Assembly: GCA_902577425.1 (NCBI GenBank)
Contig: CACGZD010000002.1
Location: 89,269 to 153,268 of the forward strand
Reading direction: 5' to 3'
Source: an uncultured Alphaproteobacteria bacterium
Lineage (GTDB): Bacteria > Pseudomonadota > Alphaproteobacteria > HIMB59 > GCA-002718135
Length of the DNA stretch: 64,000 nucleotides
Each line of letters opens with the position of its first letter. The first letter of the stretch is position 1. The translations under genes and the position numbers were made by a program. The notes beneath the pieces are model-generated. The model saw only the letters and a program-made list of their open reading frames with translations, searched no databases and had not been told where the DNA came from. Of the stretch, positions 51,066 through 59,847 are shown piece after piece.

Positions 51066-52250
51066 TTAATTATATATATAGTTACGAGTAAGTGGTAAAT
51101 TGTTGATATTTTTAGCAATTTGTATTTGAAATACTACATTCCCCATATTGATAAATGAGTATTTACTAATCAATAAGTAAAATTCCCACATTCTTAGAAA
51201 TTTCTCGTCAAACATTTTCACTATAGTCTCTTTGTGTTGTATGGTATTTTTATACCAATAATCTAAAGTATGAGCATAATGCATTCTTAGAATCTCTATA
51301 TCCGTGACAATAATATTTTGTTTTTCAGTTTCTTTTAATACTTCTGACAAAGAAGGAATATAACCACCTGGAAAAATATATTTTCTTATCCAAGGGCTTG
51401 TAGCACTCGGCTTAGTTCTTTGCCCAATAGTGTGTAATAAAAAAACACCTGTATCTTTGAGAATTTCATAAGTTTTTGAAAAGAAAGCAGGGAAATAATC
51501 TACCCCCACATGTTCAAACATTCCGACAGAAACAATTCTATCATATGTATCCTTCTCATTTCTATAATCTTGAAGTGCAAAAGTAACTTTATCTGCCAAT
51601 CCCTCTTCATGGGCTCTTTTCTTTGCGGTAGCAAATTGATTTTCAGATAAAGTAATACCCTTAACTCTTGCTCCTGTATCTTTAGCGATTTGTATAGCCA
51701 TACCTCCCCATCCACATCCAATATCTAAAACTGACATTCCTTCTTTAATTTGTAATTTTTCTATTATATGTTTTTTTTTATCGAACTGTGCTTGGTCTAT
51801 TCCAATATTTTGATTATGAAAATAAGCACACGAATACTGCATATCCTTATCAAGAAATAATTTATACATTTTTTCATCAATATCATAATGATGAGCTACA
51901 TTTTCTTTTGATCTAACCAATTTATTAATTTGCTGAAATGATTTAAAGAAAGTAGATATTGATTCATACATCTTAAAAACAAAATTATTAGACATATAAT
52001 CATTATAAGATGCTGTTATAATTTTTAAAAAATCATCAAGAGTTCCTTCTTCTATAATAATTTCTTTATTCATATATCCTTCACCAAGATAAAGACTGGG
52101 ATTGCGAAAAAGTTTATTTTCTATTGATTTATTTGTAAGTCTTATTTTGACAAAATCTGAGCCATTTCCAAAATGAAAAGTTTTACCTTTGTAATTAGTA
52201 ACTACTAATTTACCCTTAAAATTAATTTTATTTAAAATTGTAAAAAGCAT
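51066..52250 (-). CDS. cfa: Cyclopropane-fatty-acyl-phospholipid synthase
   Basis: NVAHHYDIDEKMYKLFLDKDMQYSCAYF, VLDIGCGWGGMAIQIA, FEHVGVDYFPAFF. Confidence 0.95.
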   Translation of the reverse strand: MLFTILNKINFKGKLVVTNYKGKTFHFGNGSDFVKIRLTNKSIENKLFRNPSLYLGEGYMNKEIIIEEGTLDDFLKIITASYNDYMSNNFVFKMYESISTFFKSFQQINKLVRSKENVAHHYDIDEKMYKLFLDKDMQYSCAYFHNQNIGIDQAQFDKKKHIIEKLQIKEGMSVLDIGCGWGGMAIQIAKDTGARVKGITLSENQFATAKKRAHEEGLADKVTFALQDYRNEKDTYDRIVSVGMFEHVGVDYFPAFFSKTYEILKDTGVFLLHTIGQRTKPSATSPWIRKYIFPGGYIPSLSEVLKETEKQNIIVTDIEILRMHYAHTLDYWYKNTIQHKETIVKMFDEKFLRMWEFYLLISKYSFINMGNVVFQIQIAKNINNLPLTRNYIYN

Positions 52251-52306
52251 TAATTATAAATTTTTTTTAATATTAAGATATCTGTTATTAATGTCAACAA
52301 AAGTAA

Positions 52307-52328
52307 AAGGCTGCTTAAAAGCAGCCTT
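52307..52328 (-). terminator. Probable intrinsic terminator downstream of the GcrA-like gene
   Basis: AAGGCTGC-TTAAAA-GCAGCCTT; on the minus strand followed by a T-rich run (ttttacttttgtt). Confidence 0.75.
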
Positions 52329-52354
52329 CAATAACTTTAAAATATAAAAAAAAT

Positions 52355-52579
52355 TTAAGCTGCAATTCTTCTGTTTTTTTGAGCTTCTTTTTCTTTTTTT
52401 AACTCTCTTTCATCAATATAAGCTATGTCACAATGTTCTTGGCAATATGGTTTTCCAACAACATTTATAGCTTCACAAAAGTGAAAATCTTTTTCTTGAG
52501 GATCTCCAATTGGCCATTGGCAACTTGAGAAAGTATGAGTTGTTTTGTTTTGTTTCAAATAATTCTTTATAATCGACAT
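52355..52579 (-). CDS. GcrA-like protein, C-terminal domain only
   Basis: CQWPIGDPQEKDFHFCEAINVVGKPYCQEHCDIAYI matches the GcrA C-terminal Cys-rich motif; 74 aa, no N-terminal HTH. Confidence 0.85.
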   Translation of the reverse strand: MSIIKNYLKQNKTTHTFSSCQWPIGDPQEKDFHFCEAINVVGKPYCQEHCDIAYIDERELKKEKEAQKNRRIAA

Positions 52580-52761
52580 CTTCTATCCTTGTATTAGCTT
52601 GGAAAATATTAAAAATCAGTGACTTTATATTTGTAGATTATTAATGAATCAACTATGAAATATAAAAAAGCTCTAAATATCAATATGTTAGTACAATAAA
52701 TACTTTGGTATACTACATATAGTAATAAATTAAAAAAAATCTAATTAAAAAAACGAATCGG

Positions 52762-52944
52762 TTAAGCTAAAATAAAAAAGATAACGTATCCGATAATAAA
52801 CAATACTAATGAATTAATTACTATTCTTAATGTTAATTTTGCTTTTGGCGGTTTTCTTATGAAAATAAATATCAGTATTATCAACCAAAATAATAAAAGA
52901 ATACTCCAGCCAGTCACTAAAGCATATAAAAAATCAATTGACAT
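52762..52944 (-). CDS. Small hypothetical membrane protein (2 TM)
   Basis: 60-aa hydrophobic ORF overlapping the end of the DsbA-like gene. Confidence 0.5.
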   Translation of the reverse strand: MSIDFLYALVTGWSILLLFWLIILIFIFIRKPPKAKLTLRIVINSLVLFIIGYVIFFILA

Positions 52945-53575
52945 TATTTATTGAGTTAAAAATTTCTAGAAAATTTTTTCTCTCTTGCGCACCAAATAAA
53001 ACAAATTCTTTATTGATTATAAAACAAGGCACACCTGTGACTCCAAGCTCTTTGGCATGAGACTCTTCAGCTAATAAGTTGTCTCTATCCTCTTTGGATT
53101 GTAAATATATAGAAGTATCATCTTGATAAATATTATGTTGCTTAGAAATTCTTACAAGTTCTTTAATATCCCCTATATCTACACCTTCAATAAAATAATT
53201 ATAAAATAGAGTTTCAACAACTTGAGTTTGTTTTTTTGACTTATAAGCTAATGCAAGCAGTTTATGTGAAGCAAATGAATTTGGTGTTTTGACTATTTTT
53301 TCAAATTGGAAATGAATATTATTTTCTAAACCTACATTATAAATATTCTCATAAACATTTTTATAATTATTTTGACCTCCAAATTTTAATTCTAGATATT
53401 TTTTCCTCTCCATACCTTCTAATGGCATATCTGGATTTAATTGAAAGGGCCTCCAAATTAAATCAAAATTGTCTGGAGAAAAATCACTTATAGCATCTTT
53501 CAATTTTTGAAGACCAATGTAACACCAAGGACAAATTGTATCTGAATAAATATCAATAGAAATAATTTTTTTCAG
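52934..53575 (-). CDS. DsbA family (FrnE-like) oxidoreductase, start extended upstream to CTG
   Basis: ORF track starts at TTG 53503, but in-frame upstream codons encode (L)KKIISIDIYSDTICPWCYIGLQK, the expected thioredoxin-fold start with CPWC. Confidence 0.85.
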   Translation of the reverse strand: MKKIISIDIYSDTICPWCYIGLQKLKDAISDFSPDNFDLIWRPFQLNPDMPLEGMERKKYLELKFGGQNNYKNVYENIYNVGLENNIHFQFEKIVKTPNSFASHKLLALAYKSKKQTQVVETLFYNYFIEGVDIGDIKELVRISKQHNIYQDDTSIYLQSKEDRDNLLAEESHAKELGVTGVPCFIINKEFVLFGAQERKNFLEIFNSINNVN

Positions 53576-53576
53576 T

Positions 53577-54035
53577 TTAAACTCTTTTTTTTAAAAATTG
53601 TTGATGATACTCTTCTGCTAAATAAAAAGTTTGTGCTTCAACTATTTCAGTTACAATCATATTATTAAAATCATTTTGTTTTTCTTTTTTTGAAAGCTCT
53701 GCTAAATCTTTCTGATTATCTGAATAATAAAAAATAGCAGACCTATATTGTCTACCTACATCAGGTCCCTGTCTATTCAATTGAGTAGGATCGTGACAAT
53801 TCCAAAAATGTTCAAGTAAATTTTCATAACTAATAATATTGTCATCAAAATTTATTTCAACTACTTCAACGTGTTCGGTGTCACCTTGACAAACTTTTTC
53901 ATAAGTCGGATTTTCAGTATTTCCTCCTGAATATCCAACTGCTGTATTATTTATACCATTTATTTTACTAAAATATTCTTCAATACCCCAAAAACATCCT
54001 GCTCCAAACAATGCTTTTGGCATTTTATGTACCAA
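53577..54035 (-). CDS. msrA: Peptide methionine sulfoxide reductase MsrA
   Basis: GAGCFWGIEEYF, GYSGGNTENPTYEKVC, GDTEHVEVVEINFD. Confidence 0.96.
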   Translation of the reverse strand: MVHKMPKALFGAGCFWGIEEYFSKINGINNTAVGYSGGNTENPTYEKVCQGDTEHVEVVEINFDDNIISYENLLEHFWNCHDPTQLNRQGPDVGRQYRSAIFYYSDNQKDLAELSKKEKQNDFNNMIVTEIVEAQTFYLAEEYHQQFLKKRV

Positions 54036-54348
54036 CTCCTCTTTGATATGGCTGGGTTAACTCCCTGCAAACAACAGACAAGTCTAGAGTTTGCATATTC
54101 CCATCTAAAGTTTGATATTCTTGGCATTCAAATACATCTGTATTTTTCTGTAAAACTGTAACAAATAAAATTATTATTATTCCACCTTGAGCATTAATAG
54201 TGGCTGTATCATAAGATTTAACTTCAAATCCTTCGTCAATTAAATCCTTGTAAGTTTTTTGGCTATCAATCCATTGATCAATATCTGATTCAGCTTTTAC
54301 TAATCCAGATAAAAATATAAAAATAAATAAAATTAAAAATTTTTTCAT
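54025..54348 (-). CDS. Small exported hypothetical protein
   Basis: MKKFLILFIFIFLSGLVKAES signal peptide; start moved to ATG 54348; one Cys pair. Confidence 0.6.
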   Translation of the reverse strand: MKKFLILFIFIFLSGLVKAESDIDQWIDSQKTYKDLIDEGFEVKSYDTATINAQGGIIIILFVTVLQKNTDVFECQEYQTLDGNMQTLDLSVVCRELTQPYQRGVGT

Positions 54349-54350
54349 AA

Positions 54351-54908
54351 CTAATTCTGTTCTAACCAATTTAAGACTTCTTTTATATGATTTTCTGGAG
54401 AAAAAATTGGATAGAAAACATGTTTTATCACTGATTTTTCAATTATCAAAGTCAGTCTTTTGATAAATTTTTTATCTTCTATTGAAAAGTTAGGTAAAGT
54501 TAATGCTGAACAAAACTTTAGTTGTTGATCGCTTAAAACATCGAAGGGGATATTAAGTCTTTGAGTCATTTCTTTTAGATCTTCTATAGACTGAGTTGAA
54601 ATCCCTATAGGAAGGGCATTATTAATAATTATTTGGTCATAACTATCCCTAAAAGAACAATTTTGTATTGTGCAGCCTTGTGCTCCTGGAGTTTTGTTCC
54701 AATTTTTTGGTAAAGGTCGATCAGGTCGTCCTGTCATAGGAAAACAATAAATAACTATTCTAAATGAATCTGATCTATGTAAATTTAAAAAATTACCATT
54801 CTGATTCGGCAAGGAAATATCAGGAATTTCAAAATTTAGTAAATGTTTACAATCATCATCTTTTTCAGATTTTAATAAATTATCAGTTAAATCTTTAAAA
54901 TTCATCAC
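54351..54908 (-). CDS. Peroxiredoxin-like protein (AhpC/TSA fold)
   Basis: YCFPMTGRPDRPLPKNWNKTPGAQGCTIQNCSFRD active-site region. Confidence 0.85.
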   Translation of the reverse strand: MMNFKDLTDNLLKSEKDDDCKHLLNFEIPDISLPNQNGNFLNLHRSDSFRIVIYCFPMTGRPDRPLPKNWNKTPGAQGCTIQNCSFRDSYDQIIINNALPIGISTQSIEDLKEMTQRLNIPFDVLSDQQLKFCSALTLPNFSIEDKKFIKRLTLIIEKSVIKHVFYPIFSPENHIKEVLNWLEQN

Positions 54909-54943
54909 TATTAGTTATAATTGTATTAATTATAATAAATATT

Positions 54944-55882
54944 ATGGCAACAATAAAACCAATATCAGGTATGTCGAATCCAAGATTTGCTGATGTAGCA
55001 ACTTTTTTTCGTCTACCAATAATCAAAGATCTAAAAAATTTAGATTATTGTATATGTGGAGTACCTTGGGATGGAGGAACAACTAATAGAGCGGGAGCAA
55101 GACATGGACCAAGAGAAATTAGAAATGCCTCGTCTCTTATTAGAACTTATCATCCTGTCTCACTTAAAAGTCCATATGATAAATATAATGTAGCAGATAT
55201 AGGAGATTGTCCTGTAAACCCTGCTAATCTAGAGGATTCACTAGATAAAATTAAGAATTTTTATTCTAATATATTATCTTCAAAAACAATTCCTGTATCT
55301 ATTGGTGGTGATCACTTAGTTTCATTACCTATATTAAGGGCCTTAGCTAAAGATAAGCCTTTAGCTCTATTTCAATTTGATTCTCACTCAGATACGTGGG
55401 ATTCATATTTTGGAGGATACAAATACACTCATGGAACGCCCTTCAGAAGAGCTATAGAAGAAAATCTTATAGATCCAAAAAAATATGTCATTGTTGGAAT
55501 TCGAGGAGGCTTATACGATCCTAATGATTTAACTTGGGCAAAGCAACAAGGTGTTACTATTATTACAATAGATGATTTTTATAAAATGGGAATGAAAGAA
55601 GTAATGTCTATTGTGAAAGACACAATTGGTGATACTGATGCTTATTTAACATTTGATATAGATGGCATAGATCCTACTCACGCACCTGGAACAGGAACAC
55701 CTGAAGTTGGAGGTTTTAATGTTAGAGAGTCTCAACAAATAATTAGACATTTAAAAAATATAAATTTTGTAGGAGCAGATGTTGTGGAGGTATCTCCGCC
55801 TTTTGATGTTAATAATATGACGTCATTAGTAGCGGCAACAATAGCATTTGAAATACTTTGTACTATGACAAAAAGTAATTAA
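54944..55882 (+). CDS. Agmatinase/ureohydrolase family protein
   Basis: GGDHLVSLPIL, FDSHSDTWD, TFDIDGIDPTHAPGTGTPEVGG. Confidence 0.93.
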   Translation: MATIKPISGMSNPRFADVATFFRLPIIKDLKNLDYCICGVPWDGGTTNRAGARHGPREIRNASSLIRTYHPVSLKSPYDKYNVADIGDCPVNPANLEDSLDKIKNFYSNILSSKTIPVSIGGDHLVSLPILRALAKDKPLALFQFDSHSDTWDSYFGGYKYTHGTPFRRAIEENLIDPKKYVIVGIRGGLYDPNDLTWAKQQGVTIITIDDFYKMGMKEVMSIVKDTIGDTDAYLTFDIDGIDPTHAPGTGTPEVGGFNVRESQQIIRHLKNINFVGADVVEVSPPFDVNNMTSLVAATIAFEILCTMTKSN

Positions 55883-55902
55883 AATAATAAATAATTTTCA
55901 AA

Positions 55903-56952
55903 TTAAAAATTATTCGTAAGTTTTATTATTGTTTGAGAATGATATTTTTCATCCTTATTTAATACAGTGGAAGGAAAATTACTTTGATTAATAGAATCAG
56001 GATAATTTTGTGTTTCAAAACACATTCCATAATTTTTTCCATAAAATTTAGAGTATTTTCCATTATATTTTTCCTGCATCATATTTCCTGAATAAAACTG
56101 TACTCCTTTTTGATTTGTGTAATATTCAACACCCATCCCAGTAAGCTCACTATAAGCAATAACAACGGCATCTTCTAAATTGTTATTTTGTAATGCATAA
56201 TTATGATCTATACCTCCTTGATCTAAAAAATCTTGTGTAATACTAAAATGATTATTAAGATCAAACTTTGTGTTTTTAACAGTAATTAAATTACCAGTAG
56301 GAACATATTCATTATCTATTTCGCATATTTTTTTGGATTTTATTTGAACAGAATGATTTGTAATATTTTGATAATTTTTTCCATGTCCATGAAAGTTCCA
56401 ATAATTATGATTAGTGATATTAACAATGGTATCACAATCAGAAATAGCATGGAAATCGAGTTTTAATTCATTATTATTATTAAAAGAATAAATTGCCTTA
56501 CATTGTAAATTACCAGGATAATTTTCTTCTAAATGTGGGGAGAAATATTCTAATTCACAACTAATTTCATTCTTATTCTCATTAATATTATTAATTTTCC
56601 AAATTTTTTTATTAAAGCCTTCTTTTCCTCCATGTAAATGATGAGGCGGAGTATTGGCATAAAGCTTATGAACTTTATCATTAATTATAAACTTTGAATT
56701 ACTAATTCTATTACACACTCTGCCGATAATAAAATTAAAATAATCTTTTTCAGTTAAACAATCATTGAAATTGCCATACCCCAGGACAACATCTTCATTT
56801 TTATCAATATTATTATGATAAGGAATATTAATTTGATGTATATGCCCACCAAAGTTATAAAAATTTATTTTAAAATTGTTATCATTAATTAATGAAACAG
56901 AAAAAATTTCTTCATTTTTATAACTAGCTATTTTTTTACTTTCATATTTCAT
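55903..56952 (-). CDS. Aldose 1-epimerase
   Basis: GRVCNRIS, HHLHGGKEGFNKKIW, NHNYWNFHGHG. Confidence 0.92.
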   Translation of the reverse strand: MKYESKKIASYKNEEIFSVSLINDNNFKINFYNFGGHIHQINIPYHNNIDKNEDVVLGYGNFNDCLTEKDYFNFIIGRVCNRISNSKFIINDKVHKLYANTPPHHLHGGKEGFNKKIWKINNINENKNEISCELEYFSPHLEENYPGNLQCKAIYSFNNNNELKLDFHAISDCDTIVNITNHNYWNFHGHGKNYQNITNHSVQIKSKKICEIDNEYVPTGNLITVKNTKFDLNNHFSITQDFLDQGGIDHNYALQNNNLEDAVVIAYSELTGMGVEYYTNQKGVQFYSGNMMQEKYNGKYSKFYGKNYGMCFETQNYPDSINQSNFPSTVLNKDEKYHSQTIIKLTNNF

Positions 56953-57851
56953 TGTGCTTTCCTATCTCTTGTTCTACTTTTGTTAGTTTGTCGCCAATAT
57001 ATAATCAATCCTCCTAAAACTATAAATAAAGCTCCTGGAAATAATTGATCAACTGGCCATTCCCTAAAGAAGATCCAACCTAACAACAAAGCAAAAAAGA
57101 TTTCAATATAGTCAAAAGGCATAATTTTGCTTAATTCAGCTTTTCGGGACCCATAAATTAAAAGCAAAGTTCCAGTCCCTCCAGCTAAACCCATTAAACA
57201 AACAATTATAAAGTCTTCAAAATTTTTAAAATTTGACCACATATTAAAAGTAATAACTAAAATCATAGAAACAATAATTGTCCCTACTTGAGCATAAAGA
57301 TTAATTAAAGGGGTGGGAACATCTCTTGGAAAATTTAAAGCTGTTACTCTGGCTAACGAATATCCAAAGGCAGCTAAAACAGGAAGAAGAATAATTATAT
57401 TGAAATCAGAAGACCAAGGCTGCATGATTAATACAATTCCAATAAATCCAGAAATTACTGCAGACATTTTAAACCATCCAAATTTTTCACCTAATAAAGG
57501 AATACAAAGTAATGTAACCATCATTGGTCCAGTGTATTCCATTGTAGCTACCAATGCGAAAGGGATATAAAAATATGATGTATAAAGACAAAGTTGGGCT
57601 AGTGATACAAAGACTCCTCTTAATAATCCTAAGCGCCATTTCTTAATGATTACTGTTCTGCCATTAGTATGCCAATCTCTAGAAAAATAAAGAGCGATAA
57701 AACATGGCAACATGCCAAATAAATTTCTGAAAACTGATAGTTGCGCAGCTGGATAATCATTTCTTAAATATTTAATAGCGATCCCCATTAAATCCATCAA
57801 AAACAAACCAGATAAAGATAATAAAACTGCAATAAAAAGATTATTTTTCAA
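56949..57851 (-). CDS. DMT/EamA family transporter
   Basis: 10 TM helices, LRNDYPAAQLSVFRNLFGMLPC and EYTGPMMVTLLCIPLLGEKFGWF. Confidence 0.88.
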   Translation of the reverse strand: MKNNLFIAVLLSLSGLFLMDLMGIAIKYLRNDYPAAQLSVFRNLFGMLPCFIALYFSRDWHTNGRTVIIKKWRLGLLRGVFVSLAQLCLYTSYFYIPFALVATMEYTGPMMVTLLCIPLLGEKFGWFKMSAVISGFIGIVLIMQPWSSDFNIIILLPVLAAFGYSLARVTALNFPRDVPTPLINLYAQVGTIIVSMILVITFNMWSNFKNFEDFIIVCLMGLAGGTGTLLLIYGSRKAELSKIMPFDYIEIFFALLLGWIFFREWPVDQLFPGALFIVLGGLIIYWRQTNKSRTRDRKAQ

Positions 57852-57867
57852 AGTTATGATTTTAGTC

Positions 57868-58863
57868 TCAGGCGCCGCAATTCACACCACAATTATCTAC
57901 CCAATGACCTGGTTCAACTTCTACTAAACCCATCTTAATATCTGCTTCTTTTCCCTCTTGTGAGGCATGAGGACATCTTGTTCTAAAAACACATCCTGAA
58001 GGAGGATTCATTGCGCTTGGAATTTCTCCTTTAAGTTCAATAGCTTTAGATTTATTTTCTGGATCAATTGATGGAATAGAAGACAATAATGCTTTTGTAT
58101 AAGGATGTCTTGGATTTTTAAAAAGCTCTCTTGAAGGAGCCATCTCAACAATATGACCAAGATACATGACTGCTACAATATCACAGACATGAGCTACCAC
58201 ACTTAAATCATGACTGATAAATAAATAAGTTAAATTTAGCTCGTGTTGAAGTTGCTTTAAAAGATTTAAAATATCTGCTTGAATTGAAACATCTAAAGCC
58301 GCTACACTTTCATCAGCTACAATAAATTTTGGATTGCTGACAAGGGCTCTTGCTATAGAAATACGTTGACGTTGGCCTCCAGAAAAAGCATGGGGAAATC
58401 TTCTTAAATGCTCTAGATTCAAACGACATTTAGAAGCAATGTCGCGAACTCTTGCATCAGTTTCTTCTCTAGATTCAGTTATCTTCATTACCTCTAGTGG
58501 TTCAGCAATTATATCTCTAACTGTCATTCGAGGACTAAGTGCTGCATATGGATCTTGAAAAATTAGTTGAGCTTTTTTTCTGTACTCCTTTTTTTCTTTT
58601 GGAGTGATGGTTGTTAAATCAAAATCTCTTTCTTCATCATGAAAAATTACATTTCCTGTGCTGATTTTATTTGCACCTAAAATTGCCCTACCAAGAGTAG
58701 TTTTACCAGATCCTGACTCACCAACTAGACCAAAGAAAGATCCTTTTTTAATCTTAATGTTAATATTATTTACTGCTTTTATTTTTTGTTTCTTTGACAA
58801 AAAATTTTCTTGGTAATCAAATGATACCGAAAGATTGTTTACTGATACAATATTTTCACTCAT
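57868..58863 (-). CDS. Oligopeptide ABC transporter ATP-binding protein (OppF-like)
   Basis: GESGSGKTT, FSGGQRQRISIARAL, C-terminal Cys motif GCVFRTRCPHA. Confidence 0.95.
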   Translation of the reverse strand: MSENIVSVNNLSVSFDYQENFLSKKQKIKAVNNINIKIKKGSFFGLVGESGSGKTTLGRAILGANKISTGNVIFHDEERDFDLTTITPKEKKEYRKKAQLIFQDPYAALSPRMTVRDIIAEPLEVMKITESREETDARVRDIASKCRLNLEHLRRFPHAFSGGQRQRISIARALVSNPKFIVADESVAALDVSIQADILNLLKQLQHELNLTYLFISHDLSVVAHVCDIVAVMYLGHIVEMAPSRELFKNPRHPYTKALLSSIPSIDPENKSKAIELKGEIPSAMNPPSGCVFRTRCPHASQEGKEADIKMGLVEVEPGHWVDNCGVNCGA

Positions 58864-59846
58864 ACTTTACCACAGTTAATACCACAATTATCTAGCCAAT
58901 GACCTGGCTTAACTTCTACTAAACCCATCTTAATATCTGCTTCTTTTCCCTCTTGTGAAGCATGAGGACATCTTGTTCTAAACACGCATCCACTTGGCCG
59001 ATCTAAAGGACTAGGAATATTACCTGGTATAGGTGTAAGCGGGGCATCTAAATTATTTATATCTGGAAGGGCATTAATTAAACCTCTTGTATAAGGATGC
59101 ATTGGATTTTTTAAAATTTCATTTACTGGGCCTTGCTCAACAACGCTACCTAAATACATCACTGCAACATCATCAGCTACTTGAGCAATTACACCCAAAT
59201 CATGAGTAATAAAAATAACACCCATGTTAAATTCTTTAATAATATCTTTCATTAAATTTATTACTTGAGCTTGTATAGTTACATCTAAAGCAGTTGTAGG
59301 TTCGTCAGCTAATAATAATTTAGGCATTGTCGATAATGCCATAGCAATCATTGCACGCTGTCTCATACCTCCAGATAATTCAAATGCATACTGGTTAAAT
59401 CTTTTTTCAGCATCTGCTATCCCTACTCTATTTAACATATCTATTGATATATTTTTTGCTTCTTTTTTATCTTGAGATTTGTGAATCATAAGTTGTTCAA
59501 CCATTTGATTTCCAATTTTAATAGCTGGAGCAAAGCTAGCCATTGGTTCTTGAAAAATCATTGAAACTTTACCTCCTCTAATTTTTTTTAAATCATTTTT
59601 AGAAGTAAATTTTAAAACATTTTCGTCATCAATTATTATTTCAGCATTATCATTATAAATAGTATTTCCTGGATTAAGTTGCATGATAGATTTTGCTGTA
59701 ACAGATTTACCAGATCCGGATTCTCCAACAATACCAAGAACTTTTCCTTGATCTAGAGTAAGAGACACATTTTCTATAGCTGTGATACGACCTTCATCAG
59801 TATCAAATTTAACATCCAAATTATTTATCTCTAATAAATGTTTCAT
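58860..59846 (-). CDS. Oligopeptide ABC transporter ATP-binding protein (OppD-like)
   Basis: GESGSGKSV, LSGGMRQRAMIAMAL, GCVFRTRCPHA; start moved to ATG 59846 (MKHLLEINN). Confidence 0.95.
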   Translation of the reverse strand: MKHLLEINNLDVKFDTDEGRITAIENVSLTLDQGKVLGIVGESGSGKSVTAKSIMQLNPGNTIYNDNAEIIIDDENVLKFTSKNDLKKIRGGKVSMIFQEPMASFAPAIKIGNQMVEQLMIHKSQDKKEAKNISIDMLNRVGIADAEKRFNQYAFELSGGMRQRAMIAMALSTMPKLLLADEPTTALDVTIQAQVINLMKDIIKEFNMGVIFITHDLGVIAQVADDVAVMYLGSVVEQGPVNEILKNPMHPYTRGLINALPDINNLDAPLTPIPGNIPSPLDRPSGCVFRTRCPHASQEGKEADIKMGLVEVKPGHWLDNCGINCGKV

Positions 59847-59847
59847 A

